A stretch of 64,000 nucleotides of DNA. Source: Flavobacteriaceae bacterium (GTDB taxonomy: Bacteria; Bacteroidota; Bacteroidia; Flavobacteriales; Flavobacteriaceae). A model generated the notes under the pieces. The model was not told the DNA's origin. It saw only the letters and a list, made by a program, of their open reading frames with translations, and ran no database searches. The DNA lies in contig QXZA01000023.1 of NCBI GenBank assembly GCA_009886625.1, positions 138,345 through 202,344 on the forward strand. The letters run 5' to 3'. The position numbers and the translations under genes are program-made. How positions within the stretch are numbered: the stretch's first letter is position 1; every line of letters starts with the position of its first letter. Below, in pieces: positions 1 to 8,798 of this stretch.

Positions 1-270
1 TGGGTTGGATCGGTTTGGAAATGCAGTTCTAATATAGAGCCTGAGGCAGCCTATTATAAACTTTTTTTCAGTACTGAAAACGAAGTGGAGGGTTGGGTAA
101 AATATAAGTCAGAGACTGAAGAAATAAATGTTTTTACAGCGGCTTATAAAAAGTCTAAAAACTTATTAGAATTTAAGAAAGGGAAGGAGTTTTTTGTAGG
201 AATTTGTCACAAAAACCAGATTACGACTTTGATCGATGGGCGTTCGCTTAAATTTGTTAAAACAATTTAA
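1..270 (+). CDS. C-terminal fragment of unknown protein (cut by window start)
   Basis: The reading frame is open from base 1 to the TAA at 268-270, giving the last 89 residues of a protein whose start lies outside the window. The sequence alternates short charged and aromatic stretches and looks beta-rich, without a membrane segment or a motif I recognise. A GTG at 85 could be read as a start, but the frame stays open upstream, so a truncated longer gene is more likely. It converges on the GHMP kinase gene and their stop codons overlap by 4 bases. No function can be assigned. Confidence 0.6.
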   Translation, partial: WVGSVWKCSSNIEPEAAYYKLFFSTENEVEGWVKYKSETEEINVFTAAYKKSKNLLEFKKGKEFFVGICHKNQITTLIDGRSLKFVKTI

Positions 271-1169
271 GACCCAAAAATCATTTCAGAATACGGAATT
301 ACAGTTGTAAATCCTTTTTCGAGAAAGTAATTTGGAGTTTTTTGATTCCCAGAGGCTAGTATAAAATCTCCACCCCATGCTCCAAGACTTTTTATTCCCC
401 CCATATAATCCGGAAACAATAACTCTTGAACAGGGGTTTGTTGTAAAAGTGCCCCAATAATTTTTTCATGGTCTGAAAGGAGGGTGTTGAAAACGGAATG
501 ATCTGTACATTTCACTATTTTTTCAGTGATATAATTGATTTCAGAAATCAACTTTTGATCGATGGTATCCCAATTTAAAGCATTGATAGCTTCCAAACTA
601 TTCTGTTTTTTGTTTAGATGTACAAAAAACAAATCCTTTTTAAAAGGAGGGTCGAAAGTAACAGACTCTACCAAAGGTTGTACACCCTTTCTAGTATATA
701 GAAGAGGAGTTTCTAATTGTGCACATGCAAGATCATAACCACTACCTCCAAAACTTTGTTCAAGAAGTTTATATGGGTTAACACCTGCCCATAGGGCAAT
801 ATTTGAAATCAATGTAGAGGAGCTGCCCAAGCCCCAGTTCCGATCAAACTCAAGATGAGTTTCTACTACAGCTCCTTGTGTTAAAAATTTTTCATTTTGT
901 TTTTTGGCAGCTTTTAAAATAGCACCCAATTTTTCTGCAATAGAAACCTCTGAACATTCTACTATAGAAAAAAAAGGAAGCAAGAAAGTGGCTGAAAACC
1001 ATAACGCTCTGTTTACATCAAAGCTTTTCCAACTTAAGTAATCAGAGGGTTGGGGTTTTACATCTAATATTTGCCCTCTTTCACATGGAATAGCAAGACC
1101 TTTAGCCCCTTTCAAAACAGCATACTCTGCCGTTAATAATAATTTTCCATGACTGTAATACGAGTGCAT
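267..1169 (-). CDS. GYDIA-family GHMP kinase (mevalonate pathway)
   Basis: A 300-residue GHMP-superfamily small-molecule kinase. The ATP-binding loop GLGSSS lies at residues 113-118, and the family signature region reads GGSGYDLACA at 141-150, a Leu variant of the GYDIA motif that names this Bacteroidota family. It is adjacent to HMG-CoA reductase (zero-base gap, same strand), so the two form an operon and the kinase probably phosphorylates mevalonate or phosphomevalonate on the way to isopentenyl diphosphate. The exact substrate cannot be read from the sequence. The protein is cytoplasmic, with no signal peptide. Confidence 0.85.
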   Translation of the reverse strand: MHSYYSHGKLLLTAEYAVLKGAKGLAIPCERGQILDVKPQPSDYLSWKSFDVNRALWFSATFLLPFFSIVECSEVSIAEKLGAILKAAKKQNEKFLTQGAVVETHLEFDRNWGLGSSSTLISNIALWAGVNPYKLLEQSFGGSGYDLACAQLETPLLYTRKGVQPLVESVTFDPPFKKDLFFVHLNKKQNSLEAINALNWDTIDQKLISEINYITEKIVKCTDHSVFNTLLSDHEKIIGALLQQTPVQELLFPDYMGGIKSLGAWGGDFILASGNQKTPNYFLEKGFTTVIPYSEMIFGS

Positions 1170-2486
1170 TTAACTTTGATTAGTGGTTAAAAAATCTCCA
1201 ACAGCTTTCACACTTATGGTATGGGTTTTAAAATGGGTGAGTGCAGCTTCTTTTTGTATGTCAGTTGCCTCTAGTTGGTTTAAAATATTAAATAGGTGCA
1301 TTTTCATATGACCCTTTTGAATTCCAGAAGTAACTAATGAACGTAAGGCAGCAAAATTTTGGGCCAAGCCTGCTACAGCAATGATTTCCATTAATTTTTT
1401 TGAACTAGGATATCCCAAAAGTTCCATACACCAGTTTACCATGGGATGCAATTTAGTCAACCCCCCTACAGTTCCAATAGCAAGCGGTAAACTGAGCTCC
1501 ATTGTAAATTGTCCCTCCTTGATTGAGGCATGGCTAAGAGAGGTGTATTTTCCTGAGCGAGAGGCGTAAGCATGTACTCCAGCTTCAATAGCTCTAAAGT
1601 CATTCCCCGTCGCTAAAATCAGAGCATCAACACCATTCATGATTCCTTTGTTATGGGTTACGGCACGGTAGGATTCACAATTAGCTATATCGATGGCTTG
1701 TACAATTTTTTTAGCAAAAGCAGCTCCGCTCATCCCTTCATGAGTTGGGATAGTATCCAAAGGGCAAGAGACTTTTGCTTGAACCAAACACTCAGGAACA
1801 TAATTAGATAGAATGCTCATTATGATTTCTATTTTTGAGTCTTGTGCTTTAAAAGAAACGTCTTGTTGACTCAAATTCTGTAAGGCATCAGCCAAACATT
1901 CTAAGCAGGAATTTATAAAATTAGCCCCCATCGCGTCTGCAGTTCTAAAACGAACATACAATTGATAATAGTGTTCTAAATCGTCAGTTTTATCTATTAA
2001 ATCCAGACTTACAATACCTCCACCTCGTTTTTCCATATTGAGGGTCAAGGATTTTGTTGCCTCTAGCATTGCGATTTTATTTTTCTCAAAAAAGGTTTTT
2101 AATATGGAAGGATCTCCTTTATAATGAAAATGAACTTGTCCAACCTTTAGCGTGTCGATTACTTTTGCTTCAAACCCACCTTTGTCAAGCCAAAATTTCG
2201 CAGCATTTCCAGCAGCAGCAACTACAGAGCTTTCCTCTATGACCATGGGGAGGGTAAACAACGAGTTATTTATTAAAAAATTAGGAGCAACTCCCAGTGG
2301 TAGATAAAAATTACTTAAGGTATTCTCTATGAATTCGTCATGTTGGGTTTGGACTTTAGGAGATGAATTCCAGTACGAGCGAAGCTGTTGAGCGGCTTGT
2401 GGAGCATCTTTAAAATGGGTTGCTGTGATCCAATTAATTTTTTCTTCTTTAGTAAGTTTAGAAAACCCATCAATCCGCGCACTCAT
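1170..2486 (-). CDS. Hydroxymethylglutaryl-CoA reductase, class II type
   Basis: A 438-residue HMG-CoA reductase, which interconverts HMG-CoA and mevalonate. Visible family blocks include FYLPLGVAPNFLIN near residues 60-73, the glutamate motif EESSVVAAA, the cosubstrate-binding DAMGANFIN, the lysine motif THNKGIMNG, LILATGNDFRAIEAG, and a C-terminal region with the catalytic-flap histidine (IQKGHMKMH). The length and lack of a membrane domain match the bacterial class II enzymes. It is the first gene of a two-gene operon with the GHMP kinase downstream. In Bacteroidota this gene normally serves biosynthetic isoprenoid supply although annotated as degradative; that role is inferred from the kinase partner. 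Confidence 0.92.
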   Translation of the reverse strand: MSARIDGFSKLTKEEKINWITATHFKDAPQAAQQLRSYWNSSPKVQTQHDEFIENTLSNFYLPLGVAPNFLINNSLFTLPMVIEESSVVAAAGNAAKFWLDKGGFEAKVIDTLKVGQVHFHYKGDPSILKTFFEKNKIAMLEATKSLTLNMEKRGGGIVSLDLIDKTDDLEHYYQLYVRFRTADAMGANFINSCLECLADALQNLSQQDVSFKAQDSKIEIIMSILSNYVPECLVQAKVSCPLDTIPTHEGMSGAAFAKKIVQAIDIANCESYRAVTHNKGIMNGVDALILATGNDFRAIEAGVHAYASRSGKYTSLSHASIKEGQFTMELSLPLAIGTVGGLTKLHPMVNWCMELLGYPSSKKLMEIIAVAGLAQNFAALRSLVTSGIQKGHMKMHLFNILNQLEATDIQKEAALTHFKTHTISVKAVGDFLTTNQS

Positions 2487-2509
2487 ATTTTTTTTCAGTA
2501 AATATACAG

Positions 2510-2529
2510 TTTTTGAACCCCTTCAAAAA
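2510..2529. promoter_or_regulatory. 20-bp palindrome between divergent HMGR and peptidase genes
   Basis: A perfect inverted repeat, TTTTTGAA and TTCAAAAA around a CCCC loop, sits 24 bases upstream of the HMG-CoA reductase start and 49 bases upstream of the peptidase start. It has no U-tract on either strand that would make a good terminator, so an operator or an AT-rich hairpin in the shared promoter region is possible. Function is inference only. Confidence 0.3.
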
Positions 2530-2577
2530 GTAGGATTGACGAGATTTTACTAAATTGCTTCACTAACCATTTTTACC

Positions 2578-4731
2578 ATGAAAAAAATAGCATTTCTATT
2601 CTTTTTTACAGCATTTTGTTTTGCACAACAGCCCTTGCTTTCTCTTGACAAGCTTTGGGCTGATGAGTATACTCCAGAACGACTAAAGTCGATTCGCTCA
2701 ATGAAGAATGGAACGCATTACACTGTACTTGAAGAAAGAGAAAATAACGAAACAGCTCTAGTCCAGTATGAGTTTAAGTCACCTGATCAAGGGGTTGTTT
2801 TATTTAGCACAAAAGAAGATTCTAAAATCAATAGTTTTTCAGGTTATTCTTTTTCTAATAATGAACAGAAACTACTTTTAGAAACCGATCCAAATCAAAT
2901 TTATAGGAGATCAAAGCAAGCACTATATTGGATTTATAACCTTGAAACAAAAGACCTTCAAAAAGTTGCCAATGGAAAAATTCAAGAACCACTTTTTTCC
3001 CCAGACGGCACTAAGGTTGCTTATGTTTATCGAAGAAATTTATTTGTCAAAGAACTCGAGAGTCAAAATATAATTCAGTTAACTTTTGATGGGGATTACA
3101 AAACAATCAATGGGATTACGGATTGGGTGTATGAGGAGGAGTTTGGTTTTGTTCGAGCATTTGATTGGAGTCCAGATTCTTCAGAACTTGTTTATATGCG
3201 TTTTGATGAATCAAATGTCCCTATTTTTTCAATGGATATTTATGGCAATGATACGTATCAATTTCCCTATCAATTTCGTTATCCTAAGGCAGGAAAGGAA
3301 AACGCTGAGGTTTCCTTATTTCGGTTTACAATTGAAACAAGAAAGAAAGACAAAATCCGCTTTGAAGGAGCAAGCCCTTATTATATTCCCAGAATTGATT
3401 ATGCAAAAGGAGCCAATGGTCTGATCATACAAACGCTTAACCGTCACCAGAATAATTTAAAGGTATTGCGATGGAATTCCCAAGAAAATACAATGAAACT
3501 TCTTTTAGAAGAAACGGATGATGCTTACGTTAGTATTCATGACAATTTGAAATTTTTAGATGATGGAAGTTTTTTATGGACCAGTGAAAAAGACGGCTAC
3601 AATCATATCTATCATCATGATGAAAAGGGTAAGCTAATTAAGCAAATTACGAGAGGACAATGGGAAGTAACCTCACTTTATGATTACAATCCTAAAAGCA
3701 AAGAAATTTATTATCAATCTGTGGAGGGGAGCAGTACAGAAAGAGGCTTATATGCCATAAAATTGTCACGAAAAGCAAAACGAATTTTGCAACCTACAAA
3801 GGGAACTAACGGAGCAACATTCAGTGCTGGAGGGATGTATTATATACACTCCTATTCTGACGAAAAAACACCTCCTGTTTATACCCTCTATGAAACTAAA
3901 AAGAATAAGCCTTTATACCGTATTTTGGAAAATGAAAGCTTGCCTAAAACATTAGAGACGTTCAATTTTTCAGAGAGAGAATTTTCGAAAATTAATATTA
4001 ATGGTGAATCGTTAAACATGTGGATGATTAAACCCGCAGATTTTGATCCCACGAAACAATATCCTGTTTTAATGTTTCAATATTCTGGTCCAGGCTCCCA
4101 GCAAGTTGCTAATCGATGGGGGGACCAGCGTACACTTTGGCATAAGTCCTTAGCCAATAAGGGGTATATCATTGCTTGCGTAGATGGAAGAGGAACAGGT
4201 TTTAAAGGATCAGCATTTAAAAAAGTAACCTATCTCAACCTTGTCAAGTATGAGGCTTTAGATCAAATTGCTGCAGCTAAAAAGTTAGGCTCGTTATCAT
4301 TTGTAGATGAAAATCGAATTGGAATTTGGGGATGGAGTTTTGGGGGGCATATGGCAGCACACTGTTTACTAACTGGGAATGACATTTTTTCTTTTGGAAT
4401 TGCAGTAGCACCAGTAACCAATTGGCGTTTCTATGACACCATATATACCGAACGGTTTATGCGTACTCCTCAAGAAAATCCTGAGGGATATGATTTGAAT
4501 TCCCCTTTAAATTACGCAGACCAACTTAAAGGAAAGTTTTTAATCATCCATGGTTCTGGGGATGATAATGTTCATGTGCAAAATACAATGCGTATGGTTG
4601 AAGCCTTGATTCAAGCCGATAAACAATTTGAATGGATGATTTATCCCGATAAAAATCATGGAATTTATGGAGGGAATACACGAAAACATCTCTATTCAAA
4701 AATGACTAACTTTATCCTTGAAAACTTATAG
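2578..4731 (+). CDS. Exported S9 family peptidase, dipeptidyl peptidase IV type
   Basis: A 717-residue serine peptidase that removes N-terminal dipeptides, typically X-Pro, in the periplasm. Residues 1-17 form a signal peptide. A beta-propeller domain carries the DPP IV glutamate motif DWVYEEEFG at 182-190 (E187/E188 recognise the free N-terminus). The C-terminal alpha/beta-hydrolase domain has the nucleophile elbow GWSFGG with Ser587, Asp662 in the GDDNVH motif and His694 in DKNHG. All catalytic residues are present. A POT peptide transporter follows 11 bases downstream, so released dipeptides are probably imported directly. Confidence 0.94.
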   Translation: MKKIAFLFFFTAFCFAQQPLLSLDKLWADEYTPERLKSIRSMKNGTHYTVLEERENNETALVQYEFKSPDQGVVLFSTKEDSKINSFSGYSFSNNEQKLLLETDPNQIYRRSKQALYWIYNLETKDLQKVANGKIQEPLFSPDGTKVAYVYRRNLFVKELESQNIIQLTFDGDYKTINGITDWVYEEEFGFVRAFDWSPDSSELVYMRFDESNVPIFSMDIYGNDTYQFPYQFRYPKAGKENAEVSLFRFTIETRKKDKIRFEGASPYYIPRIDYAKGANGLIIQTLNRHQNNLKVLRWNSQENTMKLLLEETDDAYVSIHDNLKFLDDGSFLWTSEKDGYNHIYHHDEKGKLIKQITRGQWEVTSLYDYNPKSKEIYYQSVEGSSTERGLYAIKLSRKAKRILQPTKGTNGATFSAGGMYYIHSYSDEKTPPVYTLYETKKNKPLYRILENESLPKTLETFNFSEREFSKININGESLNMWMIKPADFDPTKQYPVLMFQYSGPGSQQVANRWGDQRTLWHKSLANKGYIIACVDGRGTGFKGSAFKKVTYLNLVKYEALDQIAAAKKLGSLSFVDENRIGIWGWSFGGHMAAHCLLTGNDIFSFGIAVAPVTNWRFYDTIYTERFMRTPQENPEGYDLNSPLNYADQLKGKFLIIHGSGDDNVHVQNTMRMVEALIQADKQFEWMIYPDKNHGIYGGNTRKHLYSKMTNFILENL

Positions 4732-4742
4732 CGTTACCCTTT

Positions 4743-6281
4743 ATGACAACAAATGATTCAGAAATTCAGCTAGATACCAATACCATACTTGGACATCCCA
4801 AAGGACTATTTTATCTATTCTTCGCTGAACTTTGGGAGCGCTTTAGTTTTTATGGAATGAGAGCGTTATTGACCCTTTACATGGTCAATGTTATTTTTTT
4901 AGAACTTGTTGAACGTGATTTTGCTGCGGCTGCTGTTTACGCTTCTTATGGTTCATTAGTTTACGCCTCTACGGTAGTTGGAGGACGTATTTCAGACTCG
5001 ATTCTAGGCTTTCGAAAATCAATTTTTTTAGGTGGAATTTTAATGGCACTCGGTCATTTTGTTTTGGCTATTGAAAATGACTACACTTTCTTTCTAGCAT
5101 TAGGTTTTATTGTTGTTGGGAATGGATTTTTTAAGCCAAACATTTCCACCTTCGTTGGCTCTTTATATAAAGACGAGGACCCCAGGAAAGATTCAGGTTT
5201 TACAATCTTTTATATGGGAATTAATATTGGAGGCTGGGTTGCCCCACTTTTGTGTGGATGGCTAGGTAGTGCTTATGGATGGCATTACGGTTTTGGTCTT
5301 GCTGGATTTGGAATGCTTACAGGACTTTTGTTTTTCTGGAGTGGAATTAAATCGGGCGTATTTGGAAGCCAGGGGATGGCACCGTCGGAAGAAAAATTGG
5401 AAGAGAAATTAATTGGTATTAAAAGAGGTCATTTGATTTCTTTATTAGCGTTCCTCTCGGCGCCTGTAATAGCAATTCTTTTGGCTAGTTATAAAGCCAT
5501 TGGGAGTGGAGAAGGTTTCTTGGAGGGACAAAATATTGTCAATATCATTTTTAAAGTAGTTGGACTCTTCATTTTATGTTATCTCGCTTATATTCTTAGT
5601 AAAGTCAGTTTCGAAGAAAGAAAAAAATTAATTGTGGCAATTGCCATAACCTTATTTATGACCCTTTTTTGGGGTTTTCATGAATTATCAGGAAGCGTAA
5701 TTACCTTATTTGCTTCTCGAAACGTGAGCCTTACTTTTTTGGATGCCGCTCAGACTAATTCGTTAAATTCAATGTTTATCATTATTTTGGCACTTCCTAT
5801 TTCTTGGATGTGGACCAAACTAAACAAACATAAAATCAACCCTCGAACCCCATATAAATTCGGATTTGGCTTACTTATTGCAGGATTGAGCTTTTATATT
5901 TTGGCGTTAAGTGGAAATGCAGCTGATCAAAATGGGATGGTTCCTTTTAGCTATTTATTATTAATGTATTTTTTACTTTCAGTAGGAGAATTATTTATGT
6001 CCCCTGTAGGACTCTCAAAAATCACAGACTTATCACCCAAAAGAATAGTGGCTTTTATGATGGGAGTTTGGTTTTTGTCCTCGGCCTATGCTTTTCAGCT
6101 TGTAGGGTTTATTGGAAAACAATTAGCCATTGAAAGTGATGATATCAATGTAGGTGGAATGGAAACATTAAGCACCTACATTGGTGGTTTTGATCTCATT
6201 TCTAAATATTCCATTGGGGCAGGAATTATTGTATTAATTTCAGCTCCATTGCTAAAAAAATTAATGGGTAATATTCATTAA
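4743..6281 (+). CDS. Proton-dependent di/tripeptide transporter (POT/PTR2 family)
   Basis: A 512-residue inner-membrane MFS transporter with about 12-14 membrane segments. The first POT signature, ELWERFSFYG at residues 29-38, contains the ExxERFxYYG motif used for proton coupling, and the second signature appears as FYMGINIGGW. Substrates are expected to be di- and tripeptides. It lies between an exported dipeptidyl peptidase and an exported thioredoxin-like protein in a tight three-gene operon, which supports a role in uptake of peptide-digestion products. Confidence 0.93.
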   Translation: MTTNDSEIQLDTNTILGHPKGLFYLFFAELWERFSFYGMRALLTLYMVNVIFLELVERDFAAAAVYASYGSLVYASTVVGGRISDSILGFRKSIFLGGILMALGHFVLAIENDYTFFLALGFIVVGNGFFKPNISTFVGSLYKDEDPRKDSGFTIFYMGINIGGWVAPLLCGWLGSAYGWHYGFGLAGFGMLTGLLFFWSGIKSGVFGSQGMAPSEEKLEEKLIGIKRGHLISLLAFLSAPVIAILLASYKAIGSGEGFLEGQNIVNIIFKVVGLFILCYLAYILSKVSFEERKKLIVAIAITLFMTLFWGFHELSGSVITLFASRNVSLTFLDAAQTNSLNSMFIIILALPISWMWTKLNKHKINPRTPYKFGFGLLIAGLSFYILALSGNAADQNGMVPFSYLLLMYFLLSVGELFMSPVGLSKITDLSPKRIVAFMMGVWFLSSAYAFQLVGFIGKQLAIESDDINVGGMETLSTYIGGFDLISKYSIGAGIIVLISAPLLKKLMGNIH

Positions 6282-6294
6282 AATTAATTTAATT

Positions 6295-6837
6295 ATGAAA
6301 AAACAAATCTTACTTGTGGTAGCGGTTCTGGCTTCCACTCTTTCTTCATCCCAACAAATCCAATGGATGTCATTGGAAGAAGCTATAGCAGCACAAAAAA
6401 TCACTCCTAAAAAGATCTTTATGGATGTCTATACAGATTGGTGTGGCCCCTGTAAATTATTGGATAAAAGAACCTTTCAAAACCCAGATGTTTCAAAGTA
6501 TATCAGCGAACATTATTATGCTGTAAAGTTTAATGCTGAGGGTCAAGAAGAGATTAATTTTTTTAATCAGACCTATACTAATCCCAGCTACGATCCTAAC
6601 AGAAAGGGTAGAAATGGGACTCATCAGTTTACTCAATATTTAGGAGTAAAAGGGTATCCTACCATGGTGTTTTTCAGTGAAAATGGTGCCCCTATCATGC
6701 CAGTAGTGGGATACCTCAAACCACAACAGCTCGAGTTATATCTTAAAATGATCAAGCAGGGAGACTATCAGGTTTTTTCAAAACCTGAGGACTTTGAAAA
6801 ATATCAAAAGAGCTTTATCTCTCGTTTTCGAGGTTGA
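6295..6837 (+). CDS. Exported thioredoxin-family protein
   Basis: A 180-residue protein with an N-terminal signal peptide (about residues 1-20) and one thioredoxin domain. The redox motif WCGPC has cysteines at 50 and 53, and the cis-proline loop appears as KGYPTMVFF. It should act on periplasmic disulfides, either as a reductant or in maturation of exported proteins. It is the third gene of the peptidase-transporter operon, 13 bases after the transporter. Its last 23 bases overlap the ancestral 3' end of the decayed comEC on the other strand. Confidence 0.88.
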   Translation: MKKQILLVVAVLASTLSSSQQIQWMSLEEAIAAQKITPKKIFMDVYTDWCGPCKLLDKRTFQNPDVSKYISEHYYAVKFNAEGQEEINFFNQTYTNPSYDPNRKGRNGTHQFTQYLGVKGYPTMVFFSENGAPIMPVVGYLKPQQLELYLKMIKQGDYQVFSKPEDFEKYQKSFISRFRG

Positions 6838-7327
6838 TTTTTAATGCTCCGTTTTTTCTAATATCATAAAAACACACATTATATTTTTTACAGGTTTTTT
6901 TCCCATCGTGCTGAAAACCATGGATCATTTGACCCATCCGCAATAAGCAGTTTGGACTTATATTCGTCCAATAATAATTCTAAATTTACTTTGACATTAT
7001 TTTGTAGCAAGATATGGATTGGGGTAAGTTGTTTGATTTCTATTCTTTTTAAAGCATCTGCATCATGAAGTGTATAATGTTGATAATGTGTTTTGGGTAA
7101 CCGATAATATTCTTGGAAATGAATGTATCCTAAGAGCAAAAAACTGAAATAGAGGACACTACTTTTTAATAGTTTGGTACGTTTCTCTTTCAGAAGAAAA
7201 CAGAAAATTAAAGTAAAGCCTAATGAAGAGAATAAAGGAATAGAAGTGATTTCAAAATAAAAAAAAACACACCTCCTAGGGTAAAAAGAATAACTAATGG
7301 ATAAATAATAGATTTGGGCAAATACAT
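6815..7327 (-). pseudogene. comEC: Remnant of comEC (DNA uptake channel) with large internal deletion
   Basis: Reading the minus strand from an ATG at 7327 gives a membrane N-terminus like that of ComEC, then a frame change in a 9-base A/T run at 7259-7267, then the DUF4131-like start (LLLGYIHFQEYYRLPKTHY). Around 7000-7030 this runs straight into a ComEC C-terminal tail (KSKLLIADGSN, then ARW). A second frame change in the A run near 6897-6903 restores a longer tail ending at 6815-6817. The central competence and metallo-beta-lactamase parts, over 400 residues in intact homologues, are missing. The position next to lpxB and surE matches the usual flavobacterial location of comEC. Recognition is from memory of the family. 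Confidence 0.75.
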
Positions 7328-7370
7328 ACCCTAACTTAAGGGTAATTTATAAAAACCAAAAATATATACT

Positions 7371-8492
7371 TTAAATTTTGTCTTTTGCGATAGCATTAAA
7401 AATTAACTGAGCAGTTTTGTTACTCGCCCCTCCATTACCGAGGATAGATTTTAATTCTTTGTAGTCTTGTTTTAGTTTCTTTTGTTGAGTAGGGTTCAAA
7501 AGTAAATGAAGATGAGTGCGCAAATTGGACAAATTAAGAGCATCTTGGATAAGCTCTTTTACAACAAGACGATCTAAGATTAAATTAACTAAAGAGATAT
7601 AATTTAGTTTCACAATTTTCTTGGCAATCCAATAGCTAAATGCGCTACTGCGATAACACACCAATTGTGGTACATCAAACAAAGCTGTTTCTAAAGTAGC
7701 TGTTCCGCTTGTGACCAATGCTGCACTAGAGTGTTGCAAGAGGCTATAAGTCGCATTGTGAATTATTTTGAGAGAGGAATTTTTGATATAAGGCGCATAA
7801 CTTTCTATGGACAATCCGGGAGCCGCTGCAATCACAAATTGGTAATCAGAAAAGTGCCTTGCAACTTCAATAAAAAGAGGCAGCATTTTTTTTATTTCTT
7901 GTAAGCGACTTCCTGGGAGAAGTGCTATGATAGGTTTTTTAGATTCTAATTTATGCTCAATATGGAATGAAGCTTTTTTTGGATAATTAGGGATATGGTC
8001 CAGCAAAGGATGCCCTACAAAATGAACATCGAAATTGTGTTTCTTTTCAAAAAAACCTTTCTCAAAGGGAAGAATCACATATAATACATCTAAGTATTGC
8101 TTCATTTTATTCACCCGATTTTCTTTCCAAGCCCATACTTGAGGACTGATATAGTAATGGTTTTTAAACCCCGCTTCTTTAGCCCATTTTGCTATTCTTA
8201 GGTTAAATCCTGGATAGTCTATATAGATGATCACATCAGGGTTGAAAGTAAGAATATCTTTTTTGCAGCGACTAATGTTCTTTAGAATAGTGGGCAAATG
8301 AGAAATGACTTCCCAAAACCCCATGAAAGCTAATTCACTGTAATGTTTTACAATAGTTGCACCTTCTTTTTCCATCAAGTCTCCTCCCCAAGCACGAAAA
8401 TGAGCATTTGAATCAATTTTTTTTAGAGCTTTGATTAAATGAGCACCATGTAAATCTCCTGAGGCTTCACCAGAAATAAGATAATAATTCAC
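7371..8492 (-). CDS. lpxB: Lipid-A-disaccharide synthase
   Basis: A 373-residue GT19 glycosyltransferase that joins UDP-2,3-diacylglucosamine and lipid X to form the lipid A disaccharide at the inner face of the inner membrane. The N-terminus shows the LpxB signature GEASGDLHGA (residues 7-16). Further family blocks are YYISPQVWAWKENR, the LLPGSRLQEI loop and the donor-binding segment SGTATLETAL near the C-terminus. The length is normal. It is co-transcribed with a small membrane protein and surE, and shows that the organism makes lipid A. Confidence 0.95.
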   Translation of the reverse strand: MNYYLISGEASGDLHGAHLIKALKKIDSNAHFRAWGGDLMEKEGATIVKHYSELAFMGFWEVISHLPTILKNISRCKKDILTFNPDVIIYIDYPGFNLRIAKWAKEAGFKNHYYISPQVWAWKENRVNKMKQYLDVLYVILPFEKGFFEKKHNFDVHFVGHPLLDHIPNYPKKASFHIEHKLESKKPIIALLPGSRLQEIKKMLPLFIEVARHFSDYQFVIAAAPGLSIESYAPYIKNSSLKIIHNATYSLLQHSSAALVTSGTATLETALFDVPQLVCYRSSAFSYWIAKKIVKLNYISLVNLILDRLVVKELIQDALNLSNLRTHLHLLLNPTQQKKLKQDYKELKSILGNGGASNKTAQLIFNAIAKDKI

Positions 8493-8504
8493 TGGAACGA
8501 GAGT

Positions 8505-8798
8505 TTATGCGTTTAATTTTAAAAAGATGATAAGCAGTACAACGGCTAATGAAATTGCAACGATTCCAGCAGCAAAAGGAAATTTATTCTTTCTTATTGC
8601 AAGAAAAAATATAGGGAGATTTACCAGTGCTGCTAAAGAGATAACACCTCCCAATCTGTTTTGATCATAAAGAAACTGGAGGCTGTTTTCAAGAGAATCA
8701 TTTGAAAGAAAATACACCAATAGAAAAACCCCAAATCCTGTCCAAAATAAGCCTGCTAAAATTCCCCAAAGGAAAAATTTGTCTTTTAAAAATTCCAT
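8505..8798 (-). CDS. Small membrane protein of unknown function
   Basis: A 97-residue protein with three likely membrane helices (about residues 8-30, 49-67 and 73-94) and short charged loops. I do not recognise a named family. Its start overlaps the end of surE by 13 bases and it ends 12 bases before lpxB, so the three genes are translationally linked. Location between surE and lpxB recurs in flavobacteria, which argues that it is a real gene, but no function should be inferred beyond inner-membrane placement. Confidence 0.75.
   Translation of the reverse strand: MEFLKDKFFLWGILAGLFWTGFGVFLLVYFLSNDSLENSLQFLYDQNRLGGVISLAALVNLPIFFLAIRKNKFPFAAGIVAISLAVVLLIIFLKLNA

Noticed and set aside
3086-3424. 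112-codon open frame inside the S9 peptidase gene
   Set aside because: It runs in another frame of a well-supported peptidase gene and has no recognisable domain or start context.
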